Shown here in pieces: positions 52,859-62,586 of a stretch of DNA of 64,000 nucleotides. Source of the stretch: CAXXHQ01 sp963665265. GTDB lineage: Bacteria; Planctomycetota; Planctomycetia; Pirellulales; Thermoguttaceae. Under the pieces are notes generated by a model. The model made no database searches, was not told the origin of the DNA, and saw only the letters and a list, made by a program, of their open reading frames with translations. A program made the position numbers and the translations under genes. The stretch spans positions 2,232,001-2,296,000 of the forward strand of contig OY762224.2 in NCBI GenBank assembly GCA_963665265.2, in the 5' to 3' direction. Every line of letters starts with the position of its first letter. The first letter of the stretch is position 1.

Positions 52859-54643
52859 TTGACGAAAGAATTGATGCGTATGTCCTTGCAACGAATGGAA
52901 GTTGAACGCCGACAATTTATTCTCCACTCGATTGGCTTAGGCTGCACTTCCTCGATGGAAGTCATTAACAGCCATGCTTTTGCGCAAGTCGTGCAAGGCT
53001 ACGTGGATGTGTTGCGCAAGCAAGAGTCGCCGCTGATCGACGGAATTCCTCTTTCGCTTTCCGATCAGGACGGCGTCTCGAAGATGGTTTTGTTGCTTCG
53101 GGCGACTGCCGCCGCCCCGCTCGAGGATGTGGCGAAGACGATGCCCGAGTTCGCGGACTGCGTTTCTTATCGTGCGGACCTGTATCGATTCGTCGAAGGA
53201 CTTTATAACTTCTGGCGCGAGCATCACCGCTTTATGGTGTTGCATTCGATGCCGGGTCCGACTAGCTTTGACCGGCGACCTTACCGCGCGTTCAATATGA
53301 CGGTCGAAACCTTAACCCATTTGATCCGCGGGTTATATCGCGACGTTTGCGAAAACATCACCGGCGACCACCCTTGGGTCTATCGTCAAGTGGCGGCCGG
53401 CTGCAACGCGGGCGTCATCGCGGTGCCGGTCGCATCGCCGTTGCCGGCTCCTTACGCGAAAATACTGGGCGACATTCCTTTCATTCGCCAAGTATGGATT
53501 GATCCGCCGTTGATCATCGACCCGCCGATGAATACCCGAACCGGTTCGTTTCAAAAAATCGATCGCAATCCGCTGTCTAAGCTTTCGTTGGACAGTTCGA
53601 AATTCGTTTGCTATCCGGCGCGCGTCGGACCGCTTTCGATTTACGTCTATTTTCATCAACGTTTCATGGAGTTGGGAATCTCGCTGGCGAATTTGTTCGA
53701 GCTGGCCTCGGACAAGCAGCTTGAGTCGGGCCCTGACGCGGTTTTCGTGTACGGGGCGCCTTCGGAGAAAATGGTCGAGTTCGGCGCTTTGCCGACCGTA
53801 TTTTTCGACGACGAAGTGAACAACCTTCTCGCCGCCGCCGTTCCGCTTGAAGATCGCTTCGGCTACTTCGGCTACGCGAAGAAAATGATGCTTACGTTGC
53901 ACAACATCGTCATGATGAAACGAGGCATGATGCCCTATCACGGGGCCATGACCCACATCGACATGCGCAGCGGCAAGCAAGCCAATATTCTTTTGATCGG
54001 CGACACCGCCACGGGCAAGTCGGAATCGCTCGAAGCGTTCCGCATTCTCGGCGGAGATCAAATCCGCGAACTGCGAGTCATCGCCGACGACATGGGGTCG
54101 ATGACAGTCGGGGCCGACGGAAAACTCATCGCCTACGGTACCGAGATTGGCGCGTTCATTCGCGTCGACGATTTGCAACAAGGCTACGCCTTCGGCCAGA
54201 TTGACCGGGCCATCATCATGAGTCCGCAGAAGGTCAACGCGCGCTGCGTTCTGCCGGTCACCACGTTGGAAGACGTTTTGCGCGGCTATCCGGTCGATTA
54301 TTTGCTCTACGCGAATAACTACGAAGAAGTGGACGCCGAGCATCCGATCATTCAGCCGTTCGCCTCGCCGGAAGAGGCCTTGGCAGTGTTCCGCGAAGGG
54401 GCCGCGATGTCGAAGGGCACCACCTCGTCGACCGGTCTAGTTCATAGCTATTTTGCTAACATCTTCGGCCCGCCGCAGTATAAGGAATTGCACGACCCGT
54501 TGGCGTTGAAGACGTTTGAGGCGGCATTTAAGTCGGGCGCCTTCGTCGGCCAGTTGCGCACGCGATTGGGCATTCCAGGCTACGAAAGCAAGGGGCCCGA
54601 GGAAGTCGCCAAGGCTATGCTGGATTTGATCGCGAAGCGATAG
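52859..54643 (+). CDS. P-loop kinase-fold protein resembling PEP carboxykinase (ATP)
   Basis: The protein has 594 residues (TTG start at 52859; ATG at 52874 or 52880 are alternatives). The C-terminal half shows the PEPCK/HPr-kinase-type ATP site: ANILLIGDTATGKSESLEAF (P-loop at 381-388), then IADDMGSMTVGADGKL with the kinase-2 metal-binding Asp pair. ALEDRFGYF-like EDRFGYFGYAKKMMLTLHNI precedes it. The N-terminal 330 residues (PPLIIDPPMNTRTGSFQKID, KFVCYPARVGPLSIYVYFH) are not typical of classical PckA. Such divergent PEPCK-like proteins occur in several anaerobic and planctomycete genomes. Activity towards oxaloacetate is unproven here; other phosphotransfer is possible. It converges with the cytochrome-like lipoprotein gene. 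Confidence 0.7.
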   Translation: MTKELMRMSLQRMEVERRQFILHSIGLGCTSSMEVINSHAFAQVVQGYVDVLRKQESPLIDGIPLSLSDQDGVSKMVLLLRATAAAPLEDVAKTMPEFADCVSYRADLYRFVEGLYNFWREHHRFMVLHSMPGPTSFDRRPYRAFNMTVETLTHLIRGLYRDVCENITGDHPWVYRQVAAGCNAGVIAVPVASPLPAPYAKILGDIPFIRQVWIDPPLIIDPPMNTRTGSFQKIDRNPLSKLSLDSSKFVCYPARVGPLSIYVYFHQRFMELGISLANLFELASDKQLESGPDAVFVYGAPSEKMVEFGALPTVFFDDEVNNLLAAAVPLEDRFGYFGYAKKMMLTLHNIVMMKRGMMPYHGAMTHIDMRSGKQANILLIGDTATGKSESLEAFRILGGDQIRELRVIADDMGSMTVGADGKLIAYGTEIGAFIRVDDLQQGYAFGQIDRAIIMSPQKVNARCVLPVTTLEDVLRGYPVDYLLYANNYEEVDAEHPIIQPFASPEEALAVFREGAAMSKGTTSSTGLVHSYFANIFGPPQYKELHDPLALKTFEAAFKSGAFVGQLRTRLGIPGYESKGPEEVAKAMLDLIAKR

Positions 54644-54650
54644 GTCGCGA

Positions 54651-55649
54651 TTATTGCGTGACGTCCGGATGAAAGACCTTGTGGCATTGGTCGCAGCTTT
54701 CGTTGAGTCGCGTCATCGCTTCGCCGGCTTTCACTTCGTCCTTGGCGTGGACGGCGGCGTTCACTTCGCCCGCCGTATCCCGCATTTTCACTGAAAACTC
54801 GTACCATTGCTTGGCTTGCTCAGGGGTTTTCGCCTCGCTGAGATCGGCGACCGAGCCTTGAGCAATAGCGGCGATGACGGCCGTCATGCCCGCGTTCGAC
54901 TTTTCATTCTTTTTGAACCGCGAGCCTTTTACGTTTCGCTTGAGTTTCGTGTTGATCGAAGGAACTTGCTTCATTAACTCGGGCAGTGCGGCGACTTTCT
55001 CCCATTTCAGCGAGGACGAAGACGCTTTTTGGGTCGTCGAGGCTTTTAACGCTTCAAAGGCTTTTTGGGCGTTCGGAAAATCCGTCGCGGCGGCCAATGC
55101 CTGGGCGGTCTTTATCATCACCGGAGCCGCTGACTTATATTTACTCTCCTGATCGTGCATGCCTAGGCATAAAGCAACAACGATCAACGTGTTTGCGTCT
55201 TGGGCGATCTTGTCTTTATAATCTTTGAACGACGTTTCATCGACGAGCGATTCCGTCTCTAGGCTCTTCATGTAGAAATCAAATTGCTCGGCCAAGTCTT
55301 CGGCAGGAGCGAATGCCGAAACCTTGGGCGGCGTCGGCGGCGCGGGAAAATTCGATTTATCGGCCGAGTCGCCGATCGGAGCGGCGGCCGCAACTTGAAT
55401 TGCCGCAGTTTCACGCGAGATACTTGAACGTGAGTCGTTCGGCTTCTTCGGCGTTGAGGCCGCTTCGATCGGCTCCGCCGGAATATCGTCCGCCGAGAGA
55501 GGGCGATCGGCGATTGTTTCTTTTGCGGCGTTCGCCGACGGCGAGGCGCCGTCGGTCGTCGGCTGCGTCGAGGATTGTTTCGAACAACCGGCAAGAGCCA
55601 ATGCGATCATCAAAAAACAGCCCAGTGCGATGCGTTGCATAGCGATCAT
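54651..55649 (-). CDS. Lipoprotein with a c-type haem-binding motif (cytochrome c'-like)
   Basis: I chose the ATG at 55649, which has GGAAAAATCC upstream; the longer frame uses a TTG at 55667. The lipobox is LALAGC, so the mature protein is anchored by lipid to a membrane facing the periplasm. After a Ser/Thr/Pro-rich linker (to about 125) comes a four-helix region. Near the C-terminus lies CDQCHKVFHPD, a CxxCH haem-c site near the end of the protein. That placement is as in cytochrome c', where the CxxCH is near the C-terminus. Predicted periplasmic electron carrier or sensor. It lies downstream of the alpha-2-macroglobulin gene on the same strand, behind a terminator. Confidence 0.82.
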   Translation of the reverse strand: MIAMQRIALGCFLMIALALAGCSKQSSTQPTTDGASPSANAAKETIADRPLSADDIPAEPIEAASTPKKPNDSRSSISRETAAIQVAAAAPIGDSADKSNFPAPPTPPKVSAFAPAEDLAEQFDFYMKSLETESLVDETSFKDYKDKIAQDANTLIVVALCLGMHDQESKYKSAAPVMIKTAQALAAATDFPNAQKAFEALKASTTQKASSSSLKWEKVAALPELMKQVPSINTKLKRNVKGSRFKKNEKSNAGMTAVIAAIAQGSVADLSEAKTPEQAKQWYEFSVKMRDTAGEVNAAVHAKDEVKAGEAMTRLNESCDQCHKVFHPDVTQ

Positions 55650-55764
55650 GGATTTTTCCAAGTTCAACGGCCATAACGGCAGGCAATTTCAACAAAACAG
55701 CAAGAATAATAGTCGATACGCTTGCGGGCGGTCAACCCAAATTGCCCCGTCACGAAACGAAAAA

Positions 55765-55798
55765 GCCTCGCCGGCCGAGAGAAATCGGCAAGCGAGGC
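55765..55798 (-). terminator. Rho-independent terminator of the alpha-2-macroglobulin gene
   Basis: On the minus strand GCCTCGCTTGCCGA pairs with TCGGCCGGCGAGGC around a TTTCTC loop (one mismatch), followed by TTTTTCG. It is 27 bases after the stop at 55825. Confidence 0.9.
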
Positions 55799-55824
55799 GG
55801 GCATTTTTACAATAATGTCTTATT

Positions 55825-58800
55825 TCAATCGGAAACGCCGATTTTTTGTTCGTCGGAATTTCCGCGAAGCTCCGGTGCGTACATCGCCGCCGCACGGGTC
55901 GGCAACGCGCTAAATCTGCCGGGCGTCTCGGCCCGCATTCGATACGAAACGCTATGCGTTCCTCGCGCTAGTTGTCTAGTAAAGAAGACGACGCGATTGT
56001 CGCGGAATTCGACGTAGGCGTGCAGATCGTTGCCGTTGTAGCCGCTGCGAACCTCGACCGGCTCGAAACCGCTTGGCTTCATATCCTCGAAAATGAGGTA
56101 CTCGTAATCGTTTTTCGAGTCGATTTTCAGTTCAACTTCGACGAGGTCGCCGCTCTTCAATTCCGCCCCGTTCGGCAGTTCGACTCGTTCGTACTTCTCA
56201 ACCTTTTGGTCGATTGCCTGACCGTGCGCGCCAGCCACCTTCGCCGATTTGTCCGCCTTTACGAGTTTGTAATACTTACGTTCGACCTTAATTTCCAGCC
56301 CGGCCTTTGTGATGAAGTCCTCGAGCGTGAAGTTGGTTGAATAGGCGTTATAGTAAAGCGGTCCTTGGCCTTTCTTTTTCAACTCGATCGTATGCTTACC
56401 GGGCGTGACGGCGTCCCCTGCGACGACGAATTGATTGTCGAAGGTGAATAGCGTGGCCGGAGTCACTTCGACCGATTTTTGCAATTTGCCGTCGTAATAA
56501 ACCTCGACGGTCATGTTCGGCGTCGATTCGCCCGAGGCTCGGAGAAATTCGGCGAAGGCCTCGATGCAAAGCGCCGTGTCGCGAGTCGAATTCCAGTAGG
56601 TTGCGTTTTTGCGATTGTTAAGAAGGTACTTCACAAATCGCGGGGCTAACTCGCCCTTGGGATCGGTTTTTGCCAGCAGTTTTAAATAGTAAGCGTTCGC
56701 TTCATTTTCGCTGCCGTACCAATACCACCAATATCCGTCGGCTAGTTTTAGCCAGGCCGTTTGGTTTTCGTCGTCCTTTTCAACATACTGATTGATGTTG
56801 CGAAGGAGCATATCGAGCTTTTCCTTCTCGCCCTGTTTTTCGAGGGCTAGGCCGAAGGTCGCCATTGAATAGACGGCCAGTTTCGTGCGATCGCGATAGA
56901 GAAAATCCCGCATAGCTTCGGTTTTCAAGTCGGCGTCGGCCAATACCATATAGACGAGCGAATCGATATTGTCGGCCGACTCTTTCCAACGCAGATTGGG
57001 CGACTTGTCTTTGATCGCCGCATTTTGCAGGAGCGTGATTTGTTCGTCTTGATAGCGTTTGAGCCACTCGACGCCTCTTTGAAGAACTTCAGGCACGACC
57101 GCCGCGCCGTATTGCTGCGCTACTTGCAAGCCATGAACGACCGTTGCGGTCGTATGCGGCGAGGAATATTCACCGAATCCGGAGAACCAGCCCCAGCCGC
57201 CGTCGGAAAGTTGCATTTCGGTCAATCGAGCGACGCCTGTTTTGACGATCGTAAGAACTTCGGCTTCGTCGAAGACCGGATTGCGATCGAATCGCTTCCA
57301 TTGCTTCGCGCGATCTGCGGCGTCGCCGATCTCTTGAGCGTTTAAATTCGTCCGCTTGTCGCGAATGTCCTTCAAATTCAACTTCATGTCGATTAACGTT
57401 TTTTGCGTGATCACGGCCGGCAAAAATTTGTTCAGCGTTTGCTCGGTGCAGCCGTAGGGGTAATCGACCAAGTACGGCAAGGCGTCCACCATCGCCCCTG
57501 CCAGCGTCGGCGAATAACGCACTTCGATCAGCGATTGCTTTGGCCTTCGCTTTTCCGGAATTTGAACCGTGATTTGACCACTTTCTTTTTCCGGCCGCAA
57601 TGAACCGGAGAACGAATCGGTCTTCAACATTCCATGCACGTAGCAGGGAAATTTCTGCTCCATGGCGTCGGAATCTTCATCGGTCAGCGCCTTCATTCGC
57701 ACGACCGCTTCGCCCTCGTCCTGAACTTCGACTCGCCAATCAACGCGCGCTTCGCCGTTCGGCTCGATCTCGACGATCTGAGATTTCGAGAAGGGCGTAT
57801 CCGGCTTTTTCTTAATGCCGTTATCCGTAAAGCTTGGGGTAGTGATAATTTCGAGCAACTTGTTCTCGCCCAATTCCAATTGGACCGTGATCTGTTTTCT
57901 CGTTTTTAAGTAATTATGCACGACGGCCGAAAGAACGACCTCGTCGGTCTGCACGAAGAAACGCGGGGCTTGCAAACGGACGATTAGGTCTTTGCGCGTA
58001 ACGACGTCGGCTTGACCTTGGCCGACTTTCGTGCCGCCTCCCATCGCCCAAACTTTAATTCGCCACGTCGTGAGATTTTCGGGCATGTCGAGCGCGACCT
58101 CGGCCTCGCCGTTCTTGTCGGTCGTAAGTGAGCCGACCCAGAGGGCGGTATCGGCGAATTTTGAGCGCACCGTAGGCTGGACGAGCGGGCTTGGTTCGGT
58201 GACTGGAGTATTGGCAGGCAAGTCGAAATTCGCGTCGCCCAAACTGCTTTTTTCTTTGAAACTCTGTTCCACCGCTTGCATCGGCGCTGCGGCCACTTCC
58301 ATTGCCGCAGCCGGAGCGCGCGCCGCCATCGACTTGGCCATCATCCTGCTTCTGATTGGGCCGTTTCCGGCCCTGCCGCCGACCGCTAATTCCAAGTTGT
58401 CAACGCCGCTCGCCACAAAAACTTGTCGGCCAAACGCGCCCAAGTCTTGCATCGCCGTCGCGTCCTTTTTCACGACGCAGGAGAAGTAGCGCTCTAAGCT
58501 GCTCTCTGTATTCGGCGAATGGTAGCGACGCCATTTCCAGAAGAATTCTTTTATTTCCGGAACGTTCGAGCCGCCCGAGATGTATTCGACAGATTTGTCG
58601 TAGATAGAAACGACGGTAGAACCGACGAACGGTTGGCCGAAGAAATCGGTCAGCTTAAGCTTTACTTTGGCCTTTTCGCCAGGCTTATAAGATTCAGACG
58701 AGGGGATCACTTCGACGCTTAGCACGCGCTTTTCCGGCGGCACGACGATCTCTTTGCATTCGGTATAGACTTTTCCGTCGGCGACAGTTAACGCCTCGAT

Positions 58801-61800
58801 GAAAAAGTTCGGCATGTCTTTCTGCACGACGGCGATCTCTTCGATCGCGCTCTTGCCTTCCAAACGCAGAACCTTCGGCGGCAAGCAAATGCCGTTCGTC
58901 GGACGAACGAAGAGCAAAACGACGCTGCCCGGTCGATCCGTATTGATTTGCAGGTTCACTTTTTCGCCGGGAGCGTATTCCCGCTTGTCGGGCACGAGCT
59001 CGAGCTGATTGAAACGGAATTGGGCGCTGTTGAATCCTTCGCCGATGACGGTGAAGAGGTAGCCTCCTTCGATGGCATGCCCTTTCGCGTCGGTCACTTT
59101 ATAGGAAAGGCGATATTGACCGGCCTGCGACGCGGTCATTTGTTGCTTGGCCGTTCCTTCGGCGTTCGTTTCGAGAGCCCAAGTCTGAACGACCGTCTCC
59201 GTCGGCTTTCCGTCATCTTTATAACTGATTTGCAAAAGCCGTAATTCGCCTTTGCCTTCGATCGGTTTATGGTCGAGCGTTTGCGCCGAGAAACCGGCGT
59301 GAATCACGTCGCCGACGCGGTAGTATCCGCGATCGACCCAAGTATAGACGCTGAAGGGTTTGCGAGCGACGAGGACGGTTCCTTCTCCGGTTATAGTGCG
59401 GCGCGATTCATCGATGACTTCGGCAGTAATCGAATAGCGATGGTCTTGATCCGCATGCAGGGCTTTAGCTGCGGCGGTGTCAATCTCGACTTTTACCGTA
59501 CCGTCGGCGCCGATTTCGACTTCACGATCCATAACCAATTCCGGCGGAGCCGAGCCGCGACCGAACCACAACGGATACGGACGCAAGCATCCCCATTCAT
59601 GCCAACCGGGATACCAAGCGTAGTCGTAGCAGAACCACCAGTAGCCCGGCCCGTAGAACCAATCCCAGATTCCGGTTGGATACCAGCGTTCGTCCGAGGC
59701 GGTCCGTTGAACCTTGAATTTCACTTTCGCCTTCGTAACCGGTGAGCCGAAATAATATTTCGCCTTGATCGTCGCCGTGATTGTTTCGCCGAGCATGACG
59801 GGCGCTTTAGGCGCGTCGATCGTAACTTCATATTCCGGTTTTTTATATTCCTCGACGCGGAACGTTCCTCCTCCGTGATTGACGACGTTGAAACGATAGA
59901 CGCCCAGCGTCGCGTCGGTCGGGAGCTTGTATTCTCCTTCAATTCCGCCGTAGGCGTCAGCCGTTTTCTCCTCGGTGACGATTTTTTCGCCTTTCGGATT
60001 ATATAGTTCGATCGTGAACGATTGATTGGCAAAAGCCGAACCGTCGGTTACGTCGTACTTGGCCTGAGCGACCCAGAATTTGTACTTCACTGTTTGATCG
60101 GGGCGATAGACCGGCCGGTCGGTAATCGAGTAAACCTTGGTTTGGTTATATTCTTGATCATAGATATTTCCGTACCACATGTTCGAGAACCCGAGATAGG
60201 CCAAACGTCCTTCCGGCGTTCGGGCGATGACGAGCCATTGATATTCTTGCGGCGCTTGTTCGCGAGAAAGAATGATTTGACCTGATTCGTTCGAGAACTC
60301 GGCGAACTGTTTGATTTCGATTGGTTGCGGCACTCCGTTACTGTACTTGGCTCGCCACCCGAAGTATTCCACGTTCGCTTTTGAGATGGGTTTTCCCGTA
60401 ACGGCGTCGGCGACGTAATAGAGCGTTTTGCCGTCGAGCGGTTTTTTCACGATGGCAGTATCGTCCACCCAGACGATGACCCAGGTTTCGTTGCCGTCCT
60501 TCATCTTGGCGTTTAGCAAGTAGGCGCCCGGTTTTGAAAGCGGCGTCGTAACCGTCACTCTCGCATCGAAATGATTTTCCTTCGGCTTCAGCGGCAGTTT
60601 CCAATTGGCTACTTGCTCGCCGACGTATCTTTCTCTATTTTCATTAACGAGTCGCCAACCGACGTCGCCGATCTGCGTTTTATCCCATTGCACCGAACGG
60701 GGGCGAATTTTCAGATAATTCTTGATGTCTGAAAGGAGAAGATCGACCTTAATCGCGTGGGCGGTAAATTCGACTTCCGTGCCGTTACGATAGCGATACT
60801 CGACCGTCGCCCCTTTGCCGGAAGGTTGCGAACGAGAGTTTTCAAAGCGGCCCCAGGCGCCGACGATTTGATCTAAGTGCGATTGCCAGCCTTTTCGAAC
60901 GCTCTGATGCGCGCTTGAGTAGTTCTTGAGCAGCCATCGCAGCCAATCGGCGGCCTTCTCAAACTGCCGGCGATTTTCGTATATGCCGACCAATTGCGAG
61001 GCCGAAAATTGGGCATTGTCTTGCTTCGGATCGGCGGCCATCCCCTGATAAATCTTAATGAAATTGAATTCGTCGGGCAGTTTGAACCGCTTGACTCCGG
61101 TGGCTAATCGGGCGATCGTCTCGTCGTCGCCTAACGTATGCATAGCGAAAATGCCGGCGGCGGAGTCTTCTTTGTCGTCGGCGTCGCCTCGACCGAAATC
61201 CCAGCCGTATTGCGAAAGCGTTTGCGTGCCGAATTGATTCATCATCGCGGCGGCGAATTGATTGAGAACCATGCTGCGAAGGCTCAAATCATTTTCGATC
61301 GCTTGTTGCAGGCACCAGCGCCAGCGTTGACCGTCGCTTTCCGCCGCCTCGAAGCTTTTGGGAACGATGTAAAAGACTGGATTCCCCTTTTCATCGACGG
61401 GCGCTCCGCTTGCTTGCCCGTAGTAGCCGCCCCAGCCCGGCTCGTAGTCGGGGAGCGTTTTTAAGTCGGTTAGATATTGCAAGCGCCACGATTCGACGCC
61501 GTTGCGATGATTCTCGATCATGTTTGAAAGAGCCAGCAAAAACTCGGCCGTATCTTTTCGATTTTCATCTTTCTGGGCGAGCGGAAGCGCTTCGTTCATT
61601 AGTTGCAACGCTTGGACGCGATCCCGCTCCGCGCAATTGACGAAGTTTCCGCCTCCGCGATGTTGACCGCGTTGAAACTTCCCCGCGATAATGAATCCGT
61701 TGTTTGCGCCGCTCGATTGAACGGTGAACGCTTGCCCTTTGGCCGGAGAAAGCGAAACGTTGCGACCGAAAAACGTTTCCGCCGCGGCTTGAACGGCCCG

Positions 61801-62121
61801 CCAGTCCTGTTTGTGAATCGTCACGAATTCGTTGCGAAGTTCGTCGGTTTCGTCAACTCGATTGAGTCTTTCCAAGCAAATTAACGCGGCGGTCAGATCG
61901 TCGCCCGCCGTTTTCTTCCCATTTTCCGGCTCGAGCGCCATTTTTCGGAAAACGCTCAATGCGTCGTTGAAGTTACCGTCTTGAAATAGCTTGGCGGCCG
62001 CCTCACGCTGCGACTGTCGATCAGGTTTCACTTCCTCGGCCATGGTTCGGCGCTCTCCAAATGCAAAGCAGGTCGTAATGAAGAACGCTAAGACGAGTGA
62101 AAATAAACTGAACCGTTTCAT
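55825..62121 (-). CDS. Bacterial alpha-2-macroglobulin with an intact thioester motif
   Basis: I chose the ATG at 62121 (MKRFSLFSLVLAFFITTCFA signal peptide) with AAGGA 7 bases upstream; the longer frame to 62307 is not family-like. 2,098 residues. After a helical N-terminal region (to about 450) come many MG-type beta domains, with YSITDRPVYRPDQTVKYKFW and VRFTVEAE-like MG2-MG4 strands, and a bait-like region. The thioester is YPYGCTEQTLNKFL with Cys1558. The alpha-helical thioester domain follows (LTEMQLSDGGWGWFSGFGEY, YMVLADADLK, WNSTRDTALCIEAFAEFL). A receptor-type beta domain (RSGYNGNDLHAYVEFRDNRV) ends it. Role: traps proteases in the periplasm or at the surface. No penicillin-binding protein 1C gene, the usual partner, is next to it. 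Confidence 0.92.
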   Translation of the reverse strand: MKRFSLFSLVLAFFITTCFAFGERRTMAEEVKPDRQSQREAAAKLFQDGNFNDALSVFRKMALEPENGKKTAGDDLTAALICLERLNRVDETDELRNEFVTIHKQDWRAVQAAAETFFGRNVSLSPAKGQAFTVQSSGANNGFIIAGKFQRGQHRGGGNFVNCAERDRVQALQLMNEALPLAQKDENRKDTAEFLLALSNMIENHRNGVESWRLQYLTDLKTLPDYEPGWGGYYGQASGAPVDEKGNPVFYIVPKSFEAAESDGQRWRWCLQQAIENDLSLRSMVLNQFAAAMMNQFGTQTLSQYGWDFGRGDADDKEDSAAGIFAMHTLGDDETIARLATGVKRFKLPDEFNFIKIYQGMAADPKQDNAQFSASQLVGIYENRRQFEKAADWLRWLLKNYSSAHQSVRKGWQSHLDQIVGAWGRFENSRSQPSGKGATVEYRYRNGTEVEFTAHAIKVDLLLSDIKNYLKIRPRSVQWDKTQIGDVGWRLVNENRERYVGEQVANWKLPLKPKENHFDARVTVTTPLSKPGAYLLNAKMKDGNETWVIVWVDDTAIVKKPLDGKTLYYVADAVTGKPISKANVEYFGWRAKYSNGVPQPIEIKQFAEFSNESGQIILSREQAPQEYQWLVIARTPEGRLAYLGFSNMWYGNIYDQEYNQTKVYSITDRPVYRPDQTVKYKFWVAQAKYDVTDGSAFANQSFTIELYNPKGEKIVTEEKTADAYGGIEGEYKLPTDATLGVYRFNVVNHGGGTFRVEEYKKPEYEVTIDAPKAPVMLGETITATIKAKYYFGSPVTKAKVKFKVQRTASDERWYPTGIWDWFYGPGYWWFCYDYAWYPGWHEWGCLRPYPLWFGRGSAPPELVMDREVEIGADGTVKVEIDTAAAKALHADQDHRYSITAEVIDESRRTITGEGTVLVARKPFSVYTWVDRGYYRVGDVIHAGFSAQTLDHKPIEGKGELRLLQISYKDDGKPTETVVQTWALETNAEGTAKQQMTASQAGQYRLSYKVTDAKGHAIEGGYLFTVIGEGFNSAQFRFNQLELVPDKREYAPGEKVNLQINTDRPGSVVLLFVRPTNGICLPPKVLRLEGKSAIEEIAVVQKDMPNFFIEALTVADGKVYTECKEIVVPPEKRVLSVEVIPSSESYKPGEKAKVKLKLTDFFGQPFVGSTVVSIYDKSVEYISGGSNVPEIKEFFWKWRRYHSPNTESSLERYFSCVVKKDATAMQDLGAFGRQVFVASGVDNLELAVGGRAGNGPIRSRMMAKSMAARAPAAAMEVAAAPMQAVEQSFKEKSSLGDANFDLPANTPVTEPSPLVQPTVRSKFADTALWVGSLTTDKNGEAEVALDMPENLTTWRIKVWAMGGGTKVGQGQADVVTRKDLIVRLQAPRFFVQTDEVVLSAVVHNYLKTRKQITVQLELGENKLLEIITTPSFTDNGIKKKPDTPFSKSQIVEIEPNGEARVDWRVEVQDEGEAVVRMKALTDEDSDAMEQKFPCYVHGMLKTDSFSGSLRPEKESGQITVQIPEKRRPKQSLIEVRYSPTLAGAMVDALPYLVDYPYGCTEQTLNKFLPAVITQKTLIDMKLNLKDIRDKRTNLNAQEIGDAADRAKQWKRFDRNPVFDEAEVLTIVKTGVARLTEMQLSDGGWGWFSGFGEYSSPHTTATVVHGLQVAQQYGAAVVPEVLQRGVEWLKRYQDEQITLLQNAAIKDKSPNLRWKESADNIDSLVYMVLADADLKTEAMRDFLYRDRTKLAVYSMATFGLALEKQGEKEKLDMLLRNINQYVEKDDENQTAWLKLADGYWWYWYGSENEANAYYLKLLAKTDPKGELAPRFVKYLLNNRKNATYWNSTRDTALCIEAFAEFLRASGESTPNMTVEVYYDGKLQKSVEVTPATLFTFDNQFVVAGDAVTPGKHTIELKKKGQGPLYYNAYSTNFTLEDFITKAGLEIKVERKYYKLVKADKSAKVAGAHGQAIDQKVEKYERVELPNGAELKSGDLVEVELKIDSKNDYEYLIFEDMKPSGFEPVEVRSGYNGNDLHAYVEFRDNRVVFFTRQLARGTHSVSYRMRAETPGRFSALPTRAAAMYAPELRGNSDEQKIGVSD

Positions 62122-62586
62122 GTTCGAATCCTTGGAAAAGGAACGGCGATGTTGTGCGCGAAACCATGACTTTCGCATCAACGGCGGAAAAGAATCCCGT
62201 CCGAGCTGCGACTGCCGTTTCGACGCGGCGGCGGCGCAAAAAGTTCCAGGCAATCTCCGGTCGCCAAGAATTGCTCTCTTGCGTTGCAGGGCATCGATCC
62301 CCGACAAAGCAGGGTAAATATACAGCGGCCGACAAATTCAAACAACTATTACGGACTTCCTTCACCTTAGATGTCGTTCTGGCATTTTTGGGGAAATAAT
62401 CCTTCTGTTTTTTGGGGGCATGACAAACCTGTCATTTTGGGTGAACTTTGCCGTTAAACTTTGCCGATTATTCCGGCAGTGTCGATTAAGTAGAGTGTGA
62501 CGGCACTGCGCGGGCGGCTAGGCGGCTTACCTAAACAACCAAGCTAACCCAGCGTCCGAAGCCTCCTCCAATCACGGATACGTTCC
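62122..62586. other. Divergent intergenic region between alpha-2-macroglobulin and the export lipoprotein gene
   Basis: 465 bases with the two divergent promoters. Frames over it are shadows of the extended alpha-2-macroglobulin frame. No consensus promoter stood out. Confidence 0.4.

Noticed and set aside
53333..54343. 336-codon open frame on the minus strand
   Set aside because: Antisense shadow of the PEPCK-like gene with the same kind of biased composition and no domain motifs.
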